Notes: generated by a model from the sequence alone, not told the origin. A stretch of DNA of 64,000 nt from Eudorina sp. 2006-703-Eu-15 (GCA_003117195.1 BDSI01000141.1:1-64000); one strand, 5' to 3'. Positions 23,729-44,425 are shown, counted from the first letter of the stretch. Numbers and translations: made by a program.

Positions 23729-25326
23729 CACAGCCCGTGCGGCGCATGTCAGATAATGGTCTCCGCAGGGAGCTAATGCTTTTGGACCGCCGTCAGGGGG
23801 AGTGCGAGCCCTGCGGAGTAGTGATGCAAGGGACCAAAGGCTTCTAGGGGCCGTCGCTTGATGAGGGCGAATGCGGATGGACCCGACGCTATCCGTGAAG
23901 CGCACGCAATCTAAATTCACACGTTCACATCACATTTTCGGACGTTTGTTGGCTTGAACCGATGCAGGAGCCACCACTTCCGTGCCTCGTGCTGCATGCC
24001 GACCTTCGGATGTAGTCGGTTGCCTGTTTGTGAGACTATCGGTGTGTTGCATTGTTGACGACACCCGCCAGGAAGCGCTTGCTTCCGGTCAGACTGGTGG
24101 CCGGGCGATAATCGCCCAATGGGGACGAGTGAAAGGATGGACATGACTCAAATGCTTACAGACTACGTCATCAAATGTTGTATGCCAAGGGCCTAGGCCA
24201 AACCCCACGAATAGGGCTCGTGACCTTAGGCGCCCGCTGCACCGGACCAGGCGTCTGGCACGTTGGCAGGACGGACTACGTGACACATTATTCTAGTTCT
24301 TTACGTTACCATACTTGGGACGCACGCATTCAAGGTGCTTGTCTAGAGATTGCAACAAGCGCCGGAGGCACTGCCGCCTGTAATGCAGGTGTCGCCGTTT
24401 TTCATCCGCCTTATTGACAAGTAACAAGTTGCCGATCGATGGCTGTGTGTGATGCGAAACAACACAACGTAACACATACATACGCACACGGCACACGCAG
24501 AAAGAATTTGATGTTGTGTCACCCAACAGAGGCGCGACAACATGACGCGCCATCAGACGCCCAATACAGGCGCTGGCGCGCGATTGCACTGCACACAGCG
24601 CCCCACGACTCAACCGCAAAATGCAAGGCGAATGACGGGCGAGGCAATTCCCAACAACAACTTGCCATACATACCTTATGAACTCTTCTTCGCCAGCTCC
24701 CGGCACACAGGACGAGCAGGCGGCACAACGCTACCCCCGTTGGTTTTTCAGATAAGACAGCCGGGCCGAGTGGAGGCGCTTTAGAACCGGGTCATAGACT
24801 GAAACGGACCTCTGCTTCACCCTCGTCGGCTCAAGCGATCGTTGCCCTGAAAAGAATTGCTCTGCGTCACACGTGGAACTCCGGATCCAGCGCGTCCGGC
24901 TGTCCTGCAGCATCCGGGTGCCTCACGACGCCTACCGGCCGCCCTCTGTTCGCGCATACTCGCCTCGTCGTAGTGTTGGCGAGCAGGAGCCCCACCTTCG
25001 GCGCTGCCAGCCCCGCCGACCGCACAGACAGACAGGACACCCATACCAGCACACACACGGTGGTCCCTCCATTACCAGTACAAACCTCCTCACGCACCAG
25101 GACACGCCCTCACGCGCGCGCAAGCCCCATGCCAGTCGTTGGCAGCATGCACACTGTGATATGGCCGCACATCCAGCACCGACGCGCCTTGACGTGCGCC
25201 GGAAGACACACACGGAGTGCAACCAAGAACGCGGGCACCGCAGGCGCCCAGCCCATCAAGGCGGCGGGGCCGGCGGGGCGGCGCCGCCGAGCCAAACGCG
25301 CCGGCGTCAGCGGCAGCGCCGGCTGT
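23729..25326. other. convergent 3' region of Y14 and 6PGDH
   Basis: No coding sequence is recognised. TGTAA at 24379-24383 (+) could end Y14 transcripts, and TGTAA on the minus strand at 24156-24160 could end 6PGDH transcripts. If both are used the 3' UTRs overlap by about 230 bp. Confidence 0.4.
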
Positions 25327-28300
25327 CTACGCGACGTAGCCACTGGTGGTGATGGAGTCAGCGGAGCCGAAGCTCTCATCCCACACGGTATGGTACCAGC
25401 CCTCCTTGTCGAAGCGCTGGTAAGTGTGGGAGCCGAAGAAGTCGCGCTGCGCCTGGACCAGGTTGGCGGGCAGCTTCTCCCTGTGTGGGTGTGGGGGGCC
25501 GGGGCGGCGCAGAGGGGTATTGGAAATTGGTAGGCTGAGGGCGGAGGACGGGCAGACACGGGTTCATACGGGTTGGGGCGGGCCAGCGGACACATCGGAT
25601 GAGGTACACCGCGCCCCTCAGCGGCGGCGGGACTGTGTTCAATGCCGCGCATGAGGTTGATCCGGCAGGGCTCCAGCAGCTGAAGCTGAGGCACAAGGCG
25701 CCCTCGTGGGGAAGGAGGGCGCTGCCTGATGCATGCCTCCCGCGCCACACAAGTCCCATCCGCCGCTAGCCGGCGCCCCCCGACCCCCGACCTCACGCGC
25801 CCCCTCATACCTGCGGTACGTGTCGAAGTACGACAGCGACGACGTCATGGATGGGATGGGCACGCCGTGCGTGATCGCCAGCGCCGCCACCCGCCGCCAG
25901 GAGCCCTCCGCCGCCGCCAGCTCCTGCGCGAAGTCGGGGTCCACCAGCAGGGACGCCAGCTCGGGGTTGCGCTCGTAGGCCACGCGGATGCGGTCCAGGA
26001 ACTGCGCCCGGATGATGCAGCCGCCCTGCGTGAACGAGGGGTAGGAGTAGGGGGGTCAGGGATGCAGGTACAGGAAATGCGCGGTCAGGTCAGGTGACAC
26101 TACCGCGGTTAGGCGGTTTAAGGTCCTGGGTTCGAGTCCCAGGGTGACCCCCAACATTGTTCGGGAGCATGAGATTATGGCTAACTGCTGAGATGTGGAG
26201 TTGAGATCACAGTTGATGGATTGAGATTCGCACGCTAGATCGGCGGCGATTGCTGAACCCTCTGTCTCTACAGATGTGCGGGTGAATGGATGAGGTGGGA
26301 TCCTTAGTTGGCAGGATCAACCGCCTTGGACCCTTGGTTCGTATGGCGTAGGTTCGGTGTGATGATGGTTGAAGGTGTCCTATAGCATCATATAAAACCG
26401 CGACATAAACCCTTAGACAGGGCCCGGAAGCCTATCCACACTGTACTACTACTACTACTACTATGCTGCGCTAGGCATGTGGGGACCTCGAGCGAGCTGT
26501 TGTGACCGCGAGTTGGCAGTTGGCAGTTGACAGTTGGTACGTCTTAGTCGGCCCCAGCAGCGCTCTTGACAGCCGCGGTGACAGCAATCATCGCCTGATG
26601 CATCTTGCCAACAGCAATTCCCCCCGTGACAGAGCACCGACGCCCCCTCCCTTCCTCCCTTCCTCCATCCCTCGCGCCCTCCGCCCGCCCACCCACCTTC
26701 CAGATCTTGCCCAGCCCGCCCAGGTTGATGTTCCAGTCCTTCTCAATCGACTTGGCTTTGATGATGTTCATGCCCTGCGCGTAGGAGCAGATCTTGGAGG
26801 CGTACAGCGCAGCACGGACGTCCGCCACCAGCTGGGCCTTATCCACACCCGCCACGGGGCCGGGCTGCACGCACGAGGCGAAGACCTACGCAGCGATGGA
26901 GGGAGGGGATATAGGACATTGGTGCACATAAAGCGGAAGTGAGCAGCGATCTAATGAAAGGGGAAGGCGCCGGCACGCCGTTCCATGTGTGAGGAGCGTG
27001 TGGGGGTGTAGGACATCGGTAGACATAACCAGTGTGGGGGGAATTAAAAGATTAGGGTTAAGGCCGGTCAAGGTCTGCGAGACAAACACATCGGGCTGCC
27101 CTTCCTGCGCCCGTCCCCGCTGGGTGACCCCCGACCAAGACCCAGTCACCCAGACATGCCTGTGGGCAGTCCGCCCCTCCGGGACACGGAACCAGCTAGC
27201 CCTGACCTCCCCTGGTCGTTCGACCCGCTCACGTCCCAAACAGCCCTTCCGGATCCCCCTGCAGGTGCACCCACCTTGGAAGCCGCGACGCGCTCCGACT
27301 TGAGCGCACTCATGTACCGGGCGTCAAGCGCTGAAGCCATCGTGGGGGCCGCCACCGCCAGCTCGGCCGCCTGCTGCACGGTCCACTTGCCTGCGTGGAA
27401 GCGCGCGGGAGAGAGGAGGCAGCAGAAACGCCCCGAATCGGACATTGCACATGATACGGGGAGGCGCACCAGAGGGTCTTGGAGCAGGCCCGAGATGCGG
27501 GTCAGGTCAGGTCAGGTCAGCGTGCAGCATTGCAAGCGATGCAAGAGAGAATAGCCAGATCCAATCAATCCACCTCGCGGGTCGCTAGGTGCAGGTGGAG
27601 GGAGCCCTGCACTCCCCGCATCCTCTTCCGGACAGCCTTGCCGAACGTGTCATCGAGACCGCGCCCGCTCTCCCCGCCCGCCCGCTGTCCCCGCCCTCCC
27701 GCTGTCCCCGCCCTCCCCGCCCGCCCGCTGTCCCCGCCCTCCCCGCCCTCCCGCCCTCCCCGCCCTCCCGCTGTCCCCGCCCTCCCCGCCCTCCCGCTGT
27801 CCCCGCCCTCCCCGCCCTCCCGCTGTCCCCGCCCTCACCCGTCCCCTTGGAGCCCGTCTGGTCGACGATCTTGTCCACCAGGTAGCCGGCGGCCTGGTCG
27901 TCCGGCTTGTTCATGATGATGGACGTGATCTCCACCAGGAACGACTTGAGCTCACCCTGGGGGTGGGGTGTGTGTGCGCAGTGGTGTGTGTAGGGGGGAG
28001 GAACCAGAGGTGAGATGGACAGGGGAGACAGACAGGGGTGTAGATCGCTGGGCTCGGCGAACCACAACACGGAAAACACGAAGAGGAGTGGGGAGGAGCT
28101 AGTGCGTCAGCAAGTGGGTTGGGGAGGGGCAGATGGGGCCCTTCCGGTCCGGGCGAAATGACGACTGCCTGCAGGTCAAGTCATCTCCCAACATCTCGGA
28201 AGCATGGGGACATGCCACGCCACGCGATCCTCGCGTCGCTGTGCGCGGGCAGGCAGGGGTGTGGACCCTCACCCACGAGCCATGATCTCACCCCATGGTA

Positions 28301-31250
28301 AACGCCCAGTGCCGTAGGCTCGGATGGTGGCCCCCAACCACCTCTCGCCTCCTGCCTCCGCCCCCCTCGATATCCGTCAATCACGACTGCGCGAAACCGT
28401 GCCGCCCTTCCCCACCTGGTTCCATTCCGTGAACACGGCCGCCAGCTCCTCGTTGTTGAGGCCCCCCAGGGTCTTGAGCACGTCGTACGCCTGCGGGGCG
28501 ACACAGGCGCAGGGGGAGAAGCCGGCCGTTGGCACGCGAAGCGGTGGGCGCGACATGGCGCATGCGGACGGCCCGAAACCACTGGCGCTGGCTGACCCAG
28601 ATTGACACTGTCCCGGACTAACTGACAGACTTGACTGCCACGCACCGATGCGGCGAAACACCGATGCAGTTCTGATCCGGCCCCCAGGAAAGCGATCCTG
28701 ACCTCCCATCATCCCTATTCAATCCAAGACCAAGACCCAGGGCCTGCTGTTGACGCAACGCAACAACATCGCACCAGGGACTTCACTTCTCTTTGGCCTG
28801 TCTGCTCCCTCCGACACGGACCTGCGGACACACACCTTCGAAGGCCCCGCCCTTCCATGACGCCACTGGGACCCGCCCCGCTGCCTGGTCATCCCCTTAC
28901 CTCGCTGATGAGCTGCATATCGCCGTACTCGATGCCGTTGTGGACCATCTTGACGAAGTTGCCCGCGCCGCCGCCGCCGATGTACATCACGCAGGCGTCG
29001 TCGTCCACCTGCCGGCCAGCAGGAAGAGGTCCGCGAGCAGAGACGGAAGCGTCAGCAAGCTGCGGACTGGACAAAGGCATGAACGCAACCGGGCCACGCA
29101 GGAAAGCCACCCAGCCTGCGCACCCCGCCTGCTGGGGTGCGCCGAGACCGGCACCATGTCCAAATCGACGCCACCGTGTCAGCTTCACCTCTACCAATCT
29201 GCGGGGCGGCGGTTAGCGCGTATGACTTCACGCCGGTGCTATCTTCCAAATCCTCGGGACGGATTGGAGCCCACAGGCGCAGCCGCTCCCTGAAGATGCT
29301 GATCGGCAGGTCCCTCCATCCTTGCCTAGACCCCTTGATCAGACCCAGTCGGGTTGCAATCCTCCCCTTCCCTGCTCTCCAGACCGCCCCCAGCCCCCCA
29401 CCTGCGCCGCCACCTTCTCCACAATGGACTTGATGTGGGTGTAGGCCTCCGGACTGCCACCGGGCATCAGGGAGGGGCCTGAAGGGCGGGTCGGGTTCCG
29501 GGGCGGCAGGGAAAGGGGGCGATGGGCGCGAATCAAGGTCAGGCAGCGAGGCCGGGGACAGTCGTGCATCTTGATCTCATTCGGCGATGCTCGCTGCTTG
29601 CACCGCACCGCAAGACAGGTCGCAAGCAGCCAGTCAGCGCATCATTGCAGCTGGGCGGTGCTGGAGGCAGCGACCTGCCTGAAAAGCCCTGCGGAAGGCA
29701 ACACGCCGCCAGGCTGATGTAGCTACATACTTGCCAGAACTGACAGACGCCACCAGCCTTGTATCGATTCTAGGGCAGCACCGGACAGCGGCATGCAACC
29801 ATGCCCGCCAACCCCAACCCATCCATCCATCCATCCATCCATCCATCCTCTGGTGGCCTTCACCTCCGCCAGCACCAAGCTCGCTGATATCACATTCACC
29901 GGCAGCACGCCCCGCATGACGGCCTCTCAAGCAGATCGGATAGGTAGGTAGGAAGGTGGTTCTGAGGGTAGGTAGATAGCTCCGAAGGTACGTAGGTAGG
30001 TGGTACACCCGAGACGGCCGGGTCCGCCAGTGTTCCCCCCAGTCCCACCGGCGCGTGCATCCCCGTCCCGGCAGGCCCCCTCGCCCCTCGCGGTCCCGGT
30101 CCCGACCCGACCCAGATATCCGGGAGCCTGCCACTCACCTCGGCGCGCGCCCTCCTCTCCGCCGGACACGCCCATGCCCATGTACAGGATGCCCTTCGCC
30201 GCCACCTTGGCCATGCGCTTCTCCGTGTTCTCGTACCTGGTCGAGAAAGGTTAGGGGTTTCGGTCGAGATATTTCGGTTTAGGCAGAAAAGAAGGGCGTA
30301 GGGCGGAAATGAGGTCGCGTCGCCCCAGCCCCAGGATCACAGTGCAGCAGCCCAGAGCGTTCCGGAATGGCTGCCTACCCAGCTAACAAACCCATTGTTT
30401 TTCTAAAAGGCGGCACCGCGCTGATCCGTGCACATCCTACTCTCTTCCGACAGTACCTAACAACCGGCGACAGCTGGGGAACTGGAAGTGCCGCATTCAG
30501 GTGTACTCCCAAGGTCTGCGGGGATCTGGGTTTGGGTTTGGGTTTCGGGCCGAAGCCCAACGCATCATCCGCGATACCACCACCGCAACACTGCTCACAT
30601 GCCGGCCATCGAATTAAATACTTTTATGCTGTCAGAAACGCAGCTGCCGCGCCGTCGTGCGCCGCGCCCAGGCAGGTCTGATAGCTGTCGCCATCACCTA
30701 CCAAGGTTACGCCTGCACGCTCATCGCCCGCTTACCACTCGTTTCCACCGTCAATAATAATGTCACCCGGCTCCATATACTCGCTGAGCGCGTCAATGGT
30801 CTGGTCGACCGGCGCGCCCGCTTTGACGAGGATTATGACACGCCTGCGGGGTCATGACACTCTTGAATACCAATCCATTTCGGGTGCAACCCAGCAACAT
30901 CCTGACCTTGGCCTCATCAGGCTTGCCACGAAATCCTTCACTGTTTCGTAGCCCCGCAGCATGTCGCCAAGGCCTGCGTGTGTCGGATGTCAACGACAGC
31001 CCTCAAAAGTTATATGACGGCTCACATCACCCACCCTCTTTCTGCGCGCGCTTGACCGCAGCCTCTGTCTTGTCATGACTGCGGTTGTACACCGAAATCG
31101 GGAAGCCCTTCTCGGCGATGTTCAGGGCCATGTTCTGCGACACACCGACCACCACACCTGTGAGTGCCACGACATCCGCAGGTAATGGCAAACATATTTT
31201 ACCTGGCCCATCACCGCCAGGCCGACGAGGCCGATCTCGGACACAGCCAT
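25327..31250 (-). CDS. PGD: 6-phosphogluconate dehydrogenase, decarboxylating
   Basis: Oxidises and decarboxylates 6-phosphogluconate to ribulose 5-phosphate with NADP+, the third step of the oxidative pentose phosphate pathway. Thirteen exons: 31250-31203, 31134-31035, 30973-30907, 30843-30736, 30236-30139, 29478-29402, 29008-28901, 28490-28416, 27956-27839, 27390-27275, 26885-26697, 26025-25811, 25480-25327. All are GT-AG and in phase; 490 aa, the normal size. Signatures: Rossmann [16 protein letters not shown] at the N-terminus, [23 protein letters not shown], the family signature [38 protein letters not shown] with the catalytic Lys, [21 protein letters not shown] and the C-terminal [11 protein letters not shown]. 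The start is immediately before the dinucleotide fold and leaves no room for a transit peptide, so this reads as a cytosolic form unless an upstream exon exists. The intron before exon 12 hosts a SINE. Confidence 0.97.
26094..26465 (+). mobile_element. tRNA-derived SINE in a 6PGDH intron
   Basis: A perfect T-arm-like hairpin with a pol III box B (GGGTTCGAGTCCC within 26125-26145) opens a ~370-bp unit. The unit ends in (TAC)n at 26444-26460, the kind of simple tail SINEs carry. No intact cloverleaf is present, so it is not a tRNA gene. It is antisense to 6PGDH. Confidence 0.5.
27660..27838. repeat. CCGCCCTCC minisatellite
   Basis: Tandem CCGCCCTCCCGCTGTCC and shorter units fill most of the 6PGDH intron between exons 9 and 10, abutting the exon-9 donor. 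Confidence 0.85.
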
Positions 31251-32314
31251 CGGCGCGCTCTTGCCGCTGTAAGTGAAATAGAACCGCGTGAGATGTGTAT
31301 TCGGCAAATTGTATGATAATATATATTATGTATGAGTTTTGTACCTTGAGCGCGGGGCCTCGGCAGTAGATGCAGCATGAGGAGCCACGCGACGAGCGAA
31401 AGGTGCTGGTCTCGGTGGGAGCAGCACGGGAGGGACGGCGGTCCAAAGGGCATGGAGTGGAGCCGCACTTCGAATCGCCGTGCTTATAGCTGGCACATCG
31501 CGGACGCGGCCAGAGGTTCCCTTCACGTTGCTGCTCTTCAACGTGTGCGCGTTCATCTTAAGGGTTTTCGTGACCACTCGCAACGAAGGGTTAAGACCGG
31601 TGAGTTGAAGTACTCTCTGATCTACCCAATTAATCAAATAGGTACAATGTGCTCGCCATGCACACTGGAGTTGGGACGGCTGGTAAGAGGGCAACACCTT
31701 CGTACGGCGGCGAGGCCCCAAATCGTGAAGCGGCCCAAACCCCAACGACCTAGCAACTGAAGGGTGCAAAATCAAGGAGAAGTGCCCTAACGGTGCTTTG
31801 CTACCGAAATGGCCAGACACAGACGGCCTGTCAGGCACTCTGTTTAGACCTCTAAAGTTACACACCAGTATTGGTTAAGGATGACTCTGTCAAGGATTAT
31901 CAAAGTGGCTCTGGCCCCGTCCATTCCAATTTTGCGGCAGGTGTCGGCATTTCGAGGTTTCCGATATCACTTTGTTTGTGCAATTCTAACAGTAAACCAC
32001 TTCTGTTGAAACCCTTATCGTTCCGAGTGTTTAGCATTATGTAACCATGATAGCTAAGTGGGACTCACGGAGGTGACAACGTTCAGCAGCCTTTTGCGAA
32101 AGTCCCTGTGTCCGCTCTCCACTGCATATAAGTTGTACTGAAATACTATGCATAAAGAGAAATAAATAGATATAATCCTGAGGATGCCGAAGGCATTCTA
32201 TGCGGTATACAACTTGTTGCCGTCGACAAACAACTAGTGTTATAAATTGCAAACACGTGTGATGGGATCAAATTTTGTCTAGTTTCGGTGTTGTCATTGC
32301 TGATTCCGTTCACT
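31251..32314. promoter_or_regulatory. head-to-head promoter region, 6PGDH / DDX56-like helicase
   Basis: About 1.06 kb separates the two divergent start codons and holds no convincing exon. Both promoters and 5' UTRs should lie here. The part near 31900-32300 is AT-richer. No TATA box could be assigned with confidence. Confidence 0.4.
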
Positions 32315-40145
<7,831 letters not shown>

Positions 40146-40381
40146 AGGTGGCCCCTACAGGCGGTGAAGGGGGGCCGTACAGGCGGTGAAGGGGGGCCGT
40201 ACAGGCGGTGAAAGGGGGGGGCCTGGAGGCGCCCCTCCCGGCGCTTGCTGACTTGACGCGGAGGTCAGACAGGCTCAGGGGTGACGCGACCCGGAGGCCA
40301 CGCAGTCGGGCGGAGGCCGGAGAGGGGCGGGGCGGCTCAGCCCACCTCAGCGCACATCTCGGCGGGGAGCAGAAGGGCTCC

Positions 40382-40470
40382 CGGGAGGAAGCGGGAGGGG
40401 GGAGGAAGCGGGAGGGGGGAGGAAGCGGGAGAGGGGAGGAGGCGGGAGGGGGGAGGAGGCGGGAGGGCAG
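40382..40470. repeat. G-rich minisatellite (GGAGGAAGCGGGAGGG)
   Basis: About five imperfect 16-17-bp units in the 3' flank of the DDX56-like gene. A separate threefold AGGCGGTGAAGGGG repeat lies at 40158-40217. Confidence 0.8.
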
Positions 40471-41034
40471 GTATGCGTTGGGATGATGATGACCGTGACC
40501 GACGGTGAAGGGAGGCGGGTACCCAGGAGGGCGGTCACCTGCTCAGCGCCGCGTGTTATGGCGAGGGGCGAGCGGTCAGGGACAAGGTAGCTGGTGGTGG
40601 GTGGTGTGGTGGACTGGGGGTGCCCCCAGTGGTGCTTATTGAACCACACCGCTGCTGCTGCTGGCGTGGTCGAGGTCACCGGTCAGGGGCTTGGGCGTTT
40701 GGGAGGCGGCGCTGTGCTGGCGGTCAGGACCACCTCGGGTATAGGGGGCGGCGACGTGCGGTGGCGCACAACCCTAGAGTGCCTTCCCTAGAGTGCCCAT
40801 GGGACGGTTGACCCAGGGTGTGGGCGGCGGGAAAGCGGCGGCCGACGGCCGCATCCCCTGACCGACCCTGTCCGGTACGACACCCGATGGATGCTAAGGC
40901 GGCAGACTGGTTGCAGCACGCGGCAGCGCCGTCCGTCCGTCTGTCCCTCTGGGCCATACTATTGATTATGCATGTCAGCTGTGAGCAAAGAGGCTGCCGT
41001 GGCCTTTATGTTGCTTTGGACAGGAGCTCGACCC

Positions 41035-41039
41035 TGTAA
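41035..41039 (+). terminator. candidate TGTAA poly(A) signal for the DDX56-like gene
   Basis: First TGTAA seen on the plus strand after the stop codon, about 890 bp downstream. Confidence 0.3.
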
Positions 41040-41532
41040 GAAGTTACTTCGTTTTCCTGGACGGACGGGGAACGGGGTAGGCGGATCCCGGTGGCCAGGA
41101 TGGGTGGGTGGGTGGGTGGGTGGAACCCGCATGCGCAATGTTGGGCCCGAGGGGCAGGTGGGCGGATGGATAGGGGCCACTTGCTAGTTGGGTCGGAGGC
41201 GGAGCTGGGGATTTGGGGGACGGGCAACACCGACGAAAGTGAGGCAGGCAAGGGGGTGCCGCTGTTGCGACCCGGCCGAAAGGAGGTCCTACGGCTCTCG
41301 GCGCGAGGACCGGCGATGGACGGGTGGGCTACACCGGCAGGGTGCGTGGTCTTGTGAGCGCTCCTGCGGCCCGCCGGTACGACAGCCCGGTACGGTTCGG
41401 TACGATTCGATCGCACCCCATGCACGTGCATGCAGTTGATTATGCAGCTGTCTCCATAGGTCCGACCCATTTGGCGCAGCAACTCGCTCTACAGCAGCTC
41501 GGAGACAGAAATGGCAATGAGCTTGCTTCGTG

Positions 41533-42501
41533 CTAGGGTCCCACGACGGAGGGTTGGAATAAGCAACCATCAGCAACTTTCCTTTTGGCGGCAAGTACAT
41601 ACGCAAAAATGCGACGAGGATAGGTGACGTTAGCCATGTCGAGGAGCATGAGCATTTTGTCGATCCTATGGGCTATCGTACAATGGTACGTACTTTTGAG
41701 TTGCCCGGGCCTGAGGGCCGCGCCAATCTGGCGCAAAAAGGCGCGGAACCCGATTTGTACCGATGTGTACAGAGCTTCAGACAGCAGAGAGACGGCGGAG
41801 ACCTGGGGCAGCAACCCACGGCAGCAAACTGAAGGTGGACTAGCAACGGACTGTACCGTTCAGCCGCAACTCTGACTGAACTCCCCATTCATGACGAAGT
41901 GTGTTTTACTCTTGCTTGCTCCTCGGAACCTTATGAAGGAAGCTTGCCCGTCCTTGCCCGTCCTTGCCCACCGTGCCCACTCTGTACAAGCTTCTCCTAT
42001 CACTGTACAAGCTTCTCCTAGCTTCTCCTGGATTGAAGTCACACTCCTATCAGGAACCTACCCACAACAAGTACAATGGCTCGTGCTGGGCAAGTCGCCA
42101 TGTCTTGCCAGACGGATTGTATAGCTTCGTCGGTTTCCAGCAGCTCTGAGATCTTCCCCAGACAGCCCAGCGCCCGAGCTTGAGCTTCTACAGCTGTAAA
42201 TGTTTTTCGCGGAGTCACGGGAACACGATTGGAAAAAAGTTGGGGTTTAGAGGTTTCATGCCGAAGGTTTTGTGGGCTATAGTTCAATCTAGACGTCCAG
42301 GAAATGATAATGTCAAACTGATTCCTAAACTTACGATAAATAAGAGTTCCATACACAAACGCAGCGACGTTCAAACAAGGTTTCGGTAGTTCTGGAGCAA
42401 CGAGTACGAAATTGAAGTCGGGAGGAGTAGCTTCATCGGCGCATATTACTCTGTTGCTCGGTAGTAATTCTCCTGCCAGTGACTGGCCTATGTAGCGACC
42501 C
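41533..42501 (-). CDS. unrecognised protein, 3' part (three exons)
   Basis: Exons 42501-42335, 42193-42062 and 41828-41533 join in consistent phase (phase 1 at both internal junctions) to a TAG stop. The peptide reads SLAGELLPSNRVICADEATP, then FNFVLVAPELPKPCLNVAAF, KISELLETDEAIQSVWQDMA, LPQVSAVSLLSEALYTSVQI, and ends FQPSVVGP. It has good protein-like composition, with alternating helical stretches that could be an alpha-solenoid, but no family is recognised. No start is visible: a TAA lies just upstream of the first exon and only a weak acceptor precedes it. The ankyrin pseudogene starts ~190 bp further upstream, so the 5' part may have been lost. About 197 residues are visible. Confidence 0.5.
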
Positions 42502-42689
42502 CTTGATTATGTCATTAACCATGCTTGCCAATCACTGGTGCCAGCACCACGTCCCCTAAAAAGGAATTTGAATAATAATTTGTAACACATACATTTTGTA
42601 CTTCAAGGAATTTAGCAGCGGACGCCAAGAGGCCCACCCGGTTCTCAGCACTCGGGCATGTCGGTTATTTGACTCTGACTGCAACAGCA

Positions 42690-43485
42690 GACGCCGCCAT
42701 CCCTGATTGAAAGCCTTCCAGAGGATGTATTAGGGCGTGTGCTTGCGGAAGCAGGGAGAGGCGCCGCGGGTGCCTGTGCGGCATGTCGCGCGCTGCGGTC
42801 CGCTTGGCACTCGGCCATGTGCCAACACGACGGCGCTTTCCACTACATGATCGCCGTGTACGGCCAGACGGCGCCGCTGATGCTGTACCATCGTGGCAGC
42901 ATCGTTCTGACGGGTGACGGCCATCACCCTTGCTTCGGCGGAGGGCCCCACCGGCGACGACGTGGCCGTGGGCTTGCTGGTGGCACTTGAGGCGGCCGTG
43001 GGAGCCACCCCCAGCAGCCCCTACGTCCCATCCAAGGAGGTCGAGAGGCTCCTCCAGGACGCCGCGGCGGCCGGGCACTGGAAGGTTGTGCAGCACCTGC
43101 TGCGCCGGGGCGTGCACGTGACACATGCCGCGCTGTACGCGGCGGGCTTCCATGGCCATCTGGGTGTCGTACAGGGCCTGATGGCGGAGGTGGCGGCGAA
43201 CGAAGATGCGCCCGAGGAGTTCTCCTTCAAGCTGGACATCAGCACCGTACTGCTGACAGAAGGCGGTGAGGCCATGGATGATGTCCTTACCAAGTACTTG
43301 GAGGCGGCGATGCAGACCCGCAGCGGCCAGCAGCCCCTGGACGTCGACACCGCCGCTTCCTGCGCGCTGGTGGGCGCTGTTGGTTTCGGGGCCGTGGACG
43401 TGGTGCAGGGCCTTATGAAGGCTTGCCGGGGCTCACCGTCGTACACGAGGATCCTCGCCCGACCCCTGTGTGTGGCGTCGGCTTG
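42690..43485 (+). pseudogene. F-box-like/ankyrin gene, copy 1, degenerate
   Basis: Close copy of exon 1 of the genes at 47704 (+) and 54362 (-). Three breaks are visible. The start Met is missing (the frame is preceded by TGA with no ATG). A net 7-bp insertion near 42898-42940 shifts the frame after PLMLYHRGS. Exon 2 is absent, because the intron after the conserved GCTTG|GTAAGT donor runs into a dispersed repeat (43519) and the retroelement cluster. Downstream of the frameshift the frame is open and almost identical to the intact copies, so decay or rearrangement is recent. Confidence 0.8.
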
Positions 43486-43646
43486 GTAAGTCGACTGGCT
43501 ACTGCACGCACCAATCGACCTTTGGGGGCCCGCTGTAATGTTCATTCACCAGTGGAGTGATTAGGGGGTAGCACGCCCCGGCTAATAACACTCATTGCGT
43601 TCATTGGTTCGCTGCATTCGCGTTGCTTGACTGCCTTGACAGTTGC

Positions 43647-43684
43647 GAAGGCTGGGCGCTGGTGGTCCTTGGCTTGTTTTCATT
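43647..43684 (+). repeat. 38-bp direct repeat flanking the retroelement cluster, left
   Basis: GAAGGCTGGGCGCTGGTGGT and following bases; a close match lies at 46877-46915 on the other side of the cluster. Confidence 0.6.
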
Positions 43685-43702
43685 ACGTCTCTTGACTGTG
43701 TG

Positions 43703-43703
<1 letters not shown>

Positions 43704-43790
<87 letters not shown>
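43704..43790. repeat. (TG)n microsatellite
   Basis: About 87 bp of TG, the CA tail (minus strand) of the element at 43791-44427. Confidence 0.95.
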
Positions 43791-43793
<3 letters not shown>

Positions 43794-44425
43794 CGTTACA
43801 TATCTGCCGGGCCGACGCTGGCCGGGGCGCTAACCCGCCCCATACGGGAGACCGCCGAAGCACTCCTCTGATGAGGAGGGGCGTAGTCCACTTAGTCCAC
43901 ACTGTACCGCCCATCGAGGGGGGTACTCACCGCCTACCGTAATCGTCGCAGGACTGCGTCCACCTGATAGTCCATTAGCCAGCTCAACTAGCCCAGGTGC
44001 CTACAGCCCCCTTGCCACCAGACGCATGCTCTACAGCCGCGTTATTTGACTACCACCAGGCACGCACACCAGCGCCTGTACACCCTTATCATCGCAGGAG
44101 CGCTGCGGTCCTGTAGTCCTTCAACCATCTGACTATTCAGAGGCCCAGGGGCCAGCCACTCCTCATTCCACTGTACACACGCTGTCAGTAGCGCTGTATA
44201 TGTCCGCCGAGGCATAGTCGCCTCCTTGAAGCCAAGTCTTGGCTCCAGCAGCTCCTCCAAGGCCGCCGCTTGTCCAGGGATCCATCCCTCTACACCCCGA
44301 CCTATTTCATCCGGGGGACCGACGATGGGATTCGAACCCATATCTACCGCTAGAACGTTGCCGCCCGGAGTCGAACCTAGGACCTTGCAACCTCTACGCC
44401 GGTGCTCTACCAATTGAGCTACGCC

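Noticed and set aside
26100..26160. tRNA gene in the 6PGDH intron
   Set aside because: Only the T-arm is intact; no D or anticodon arm can be folded.
27660..27838. CRISPR-like tandem array
   Set aside because: Units are contiguous with no unique spacers; it is a GC-rich minisatellite in a eukaryotic intron.
44042..44413. 123-codon minus-strand frame in the SINE
   Set aside because: It spans the tRNA-like head, shows no protein motif and starts inside box A/B sequence.
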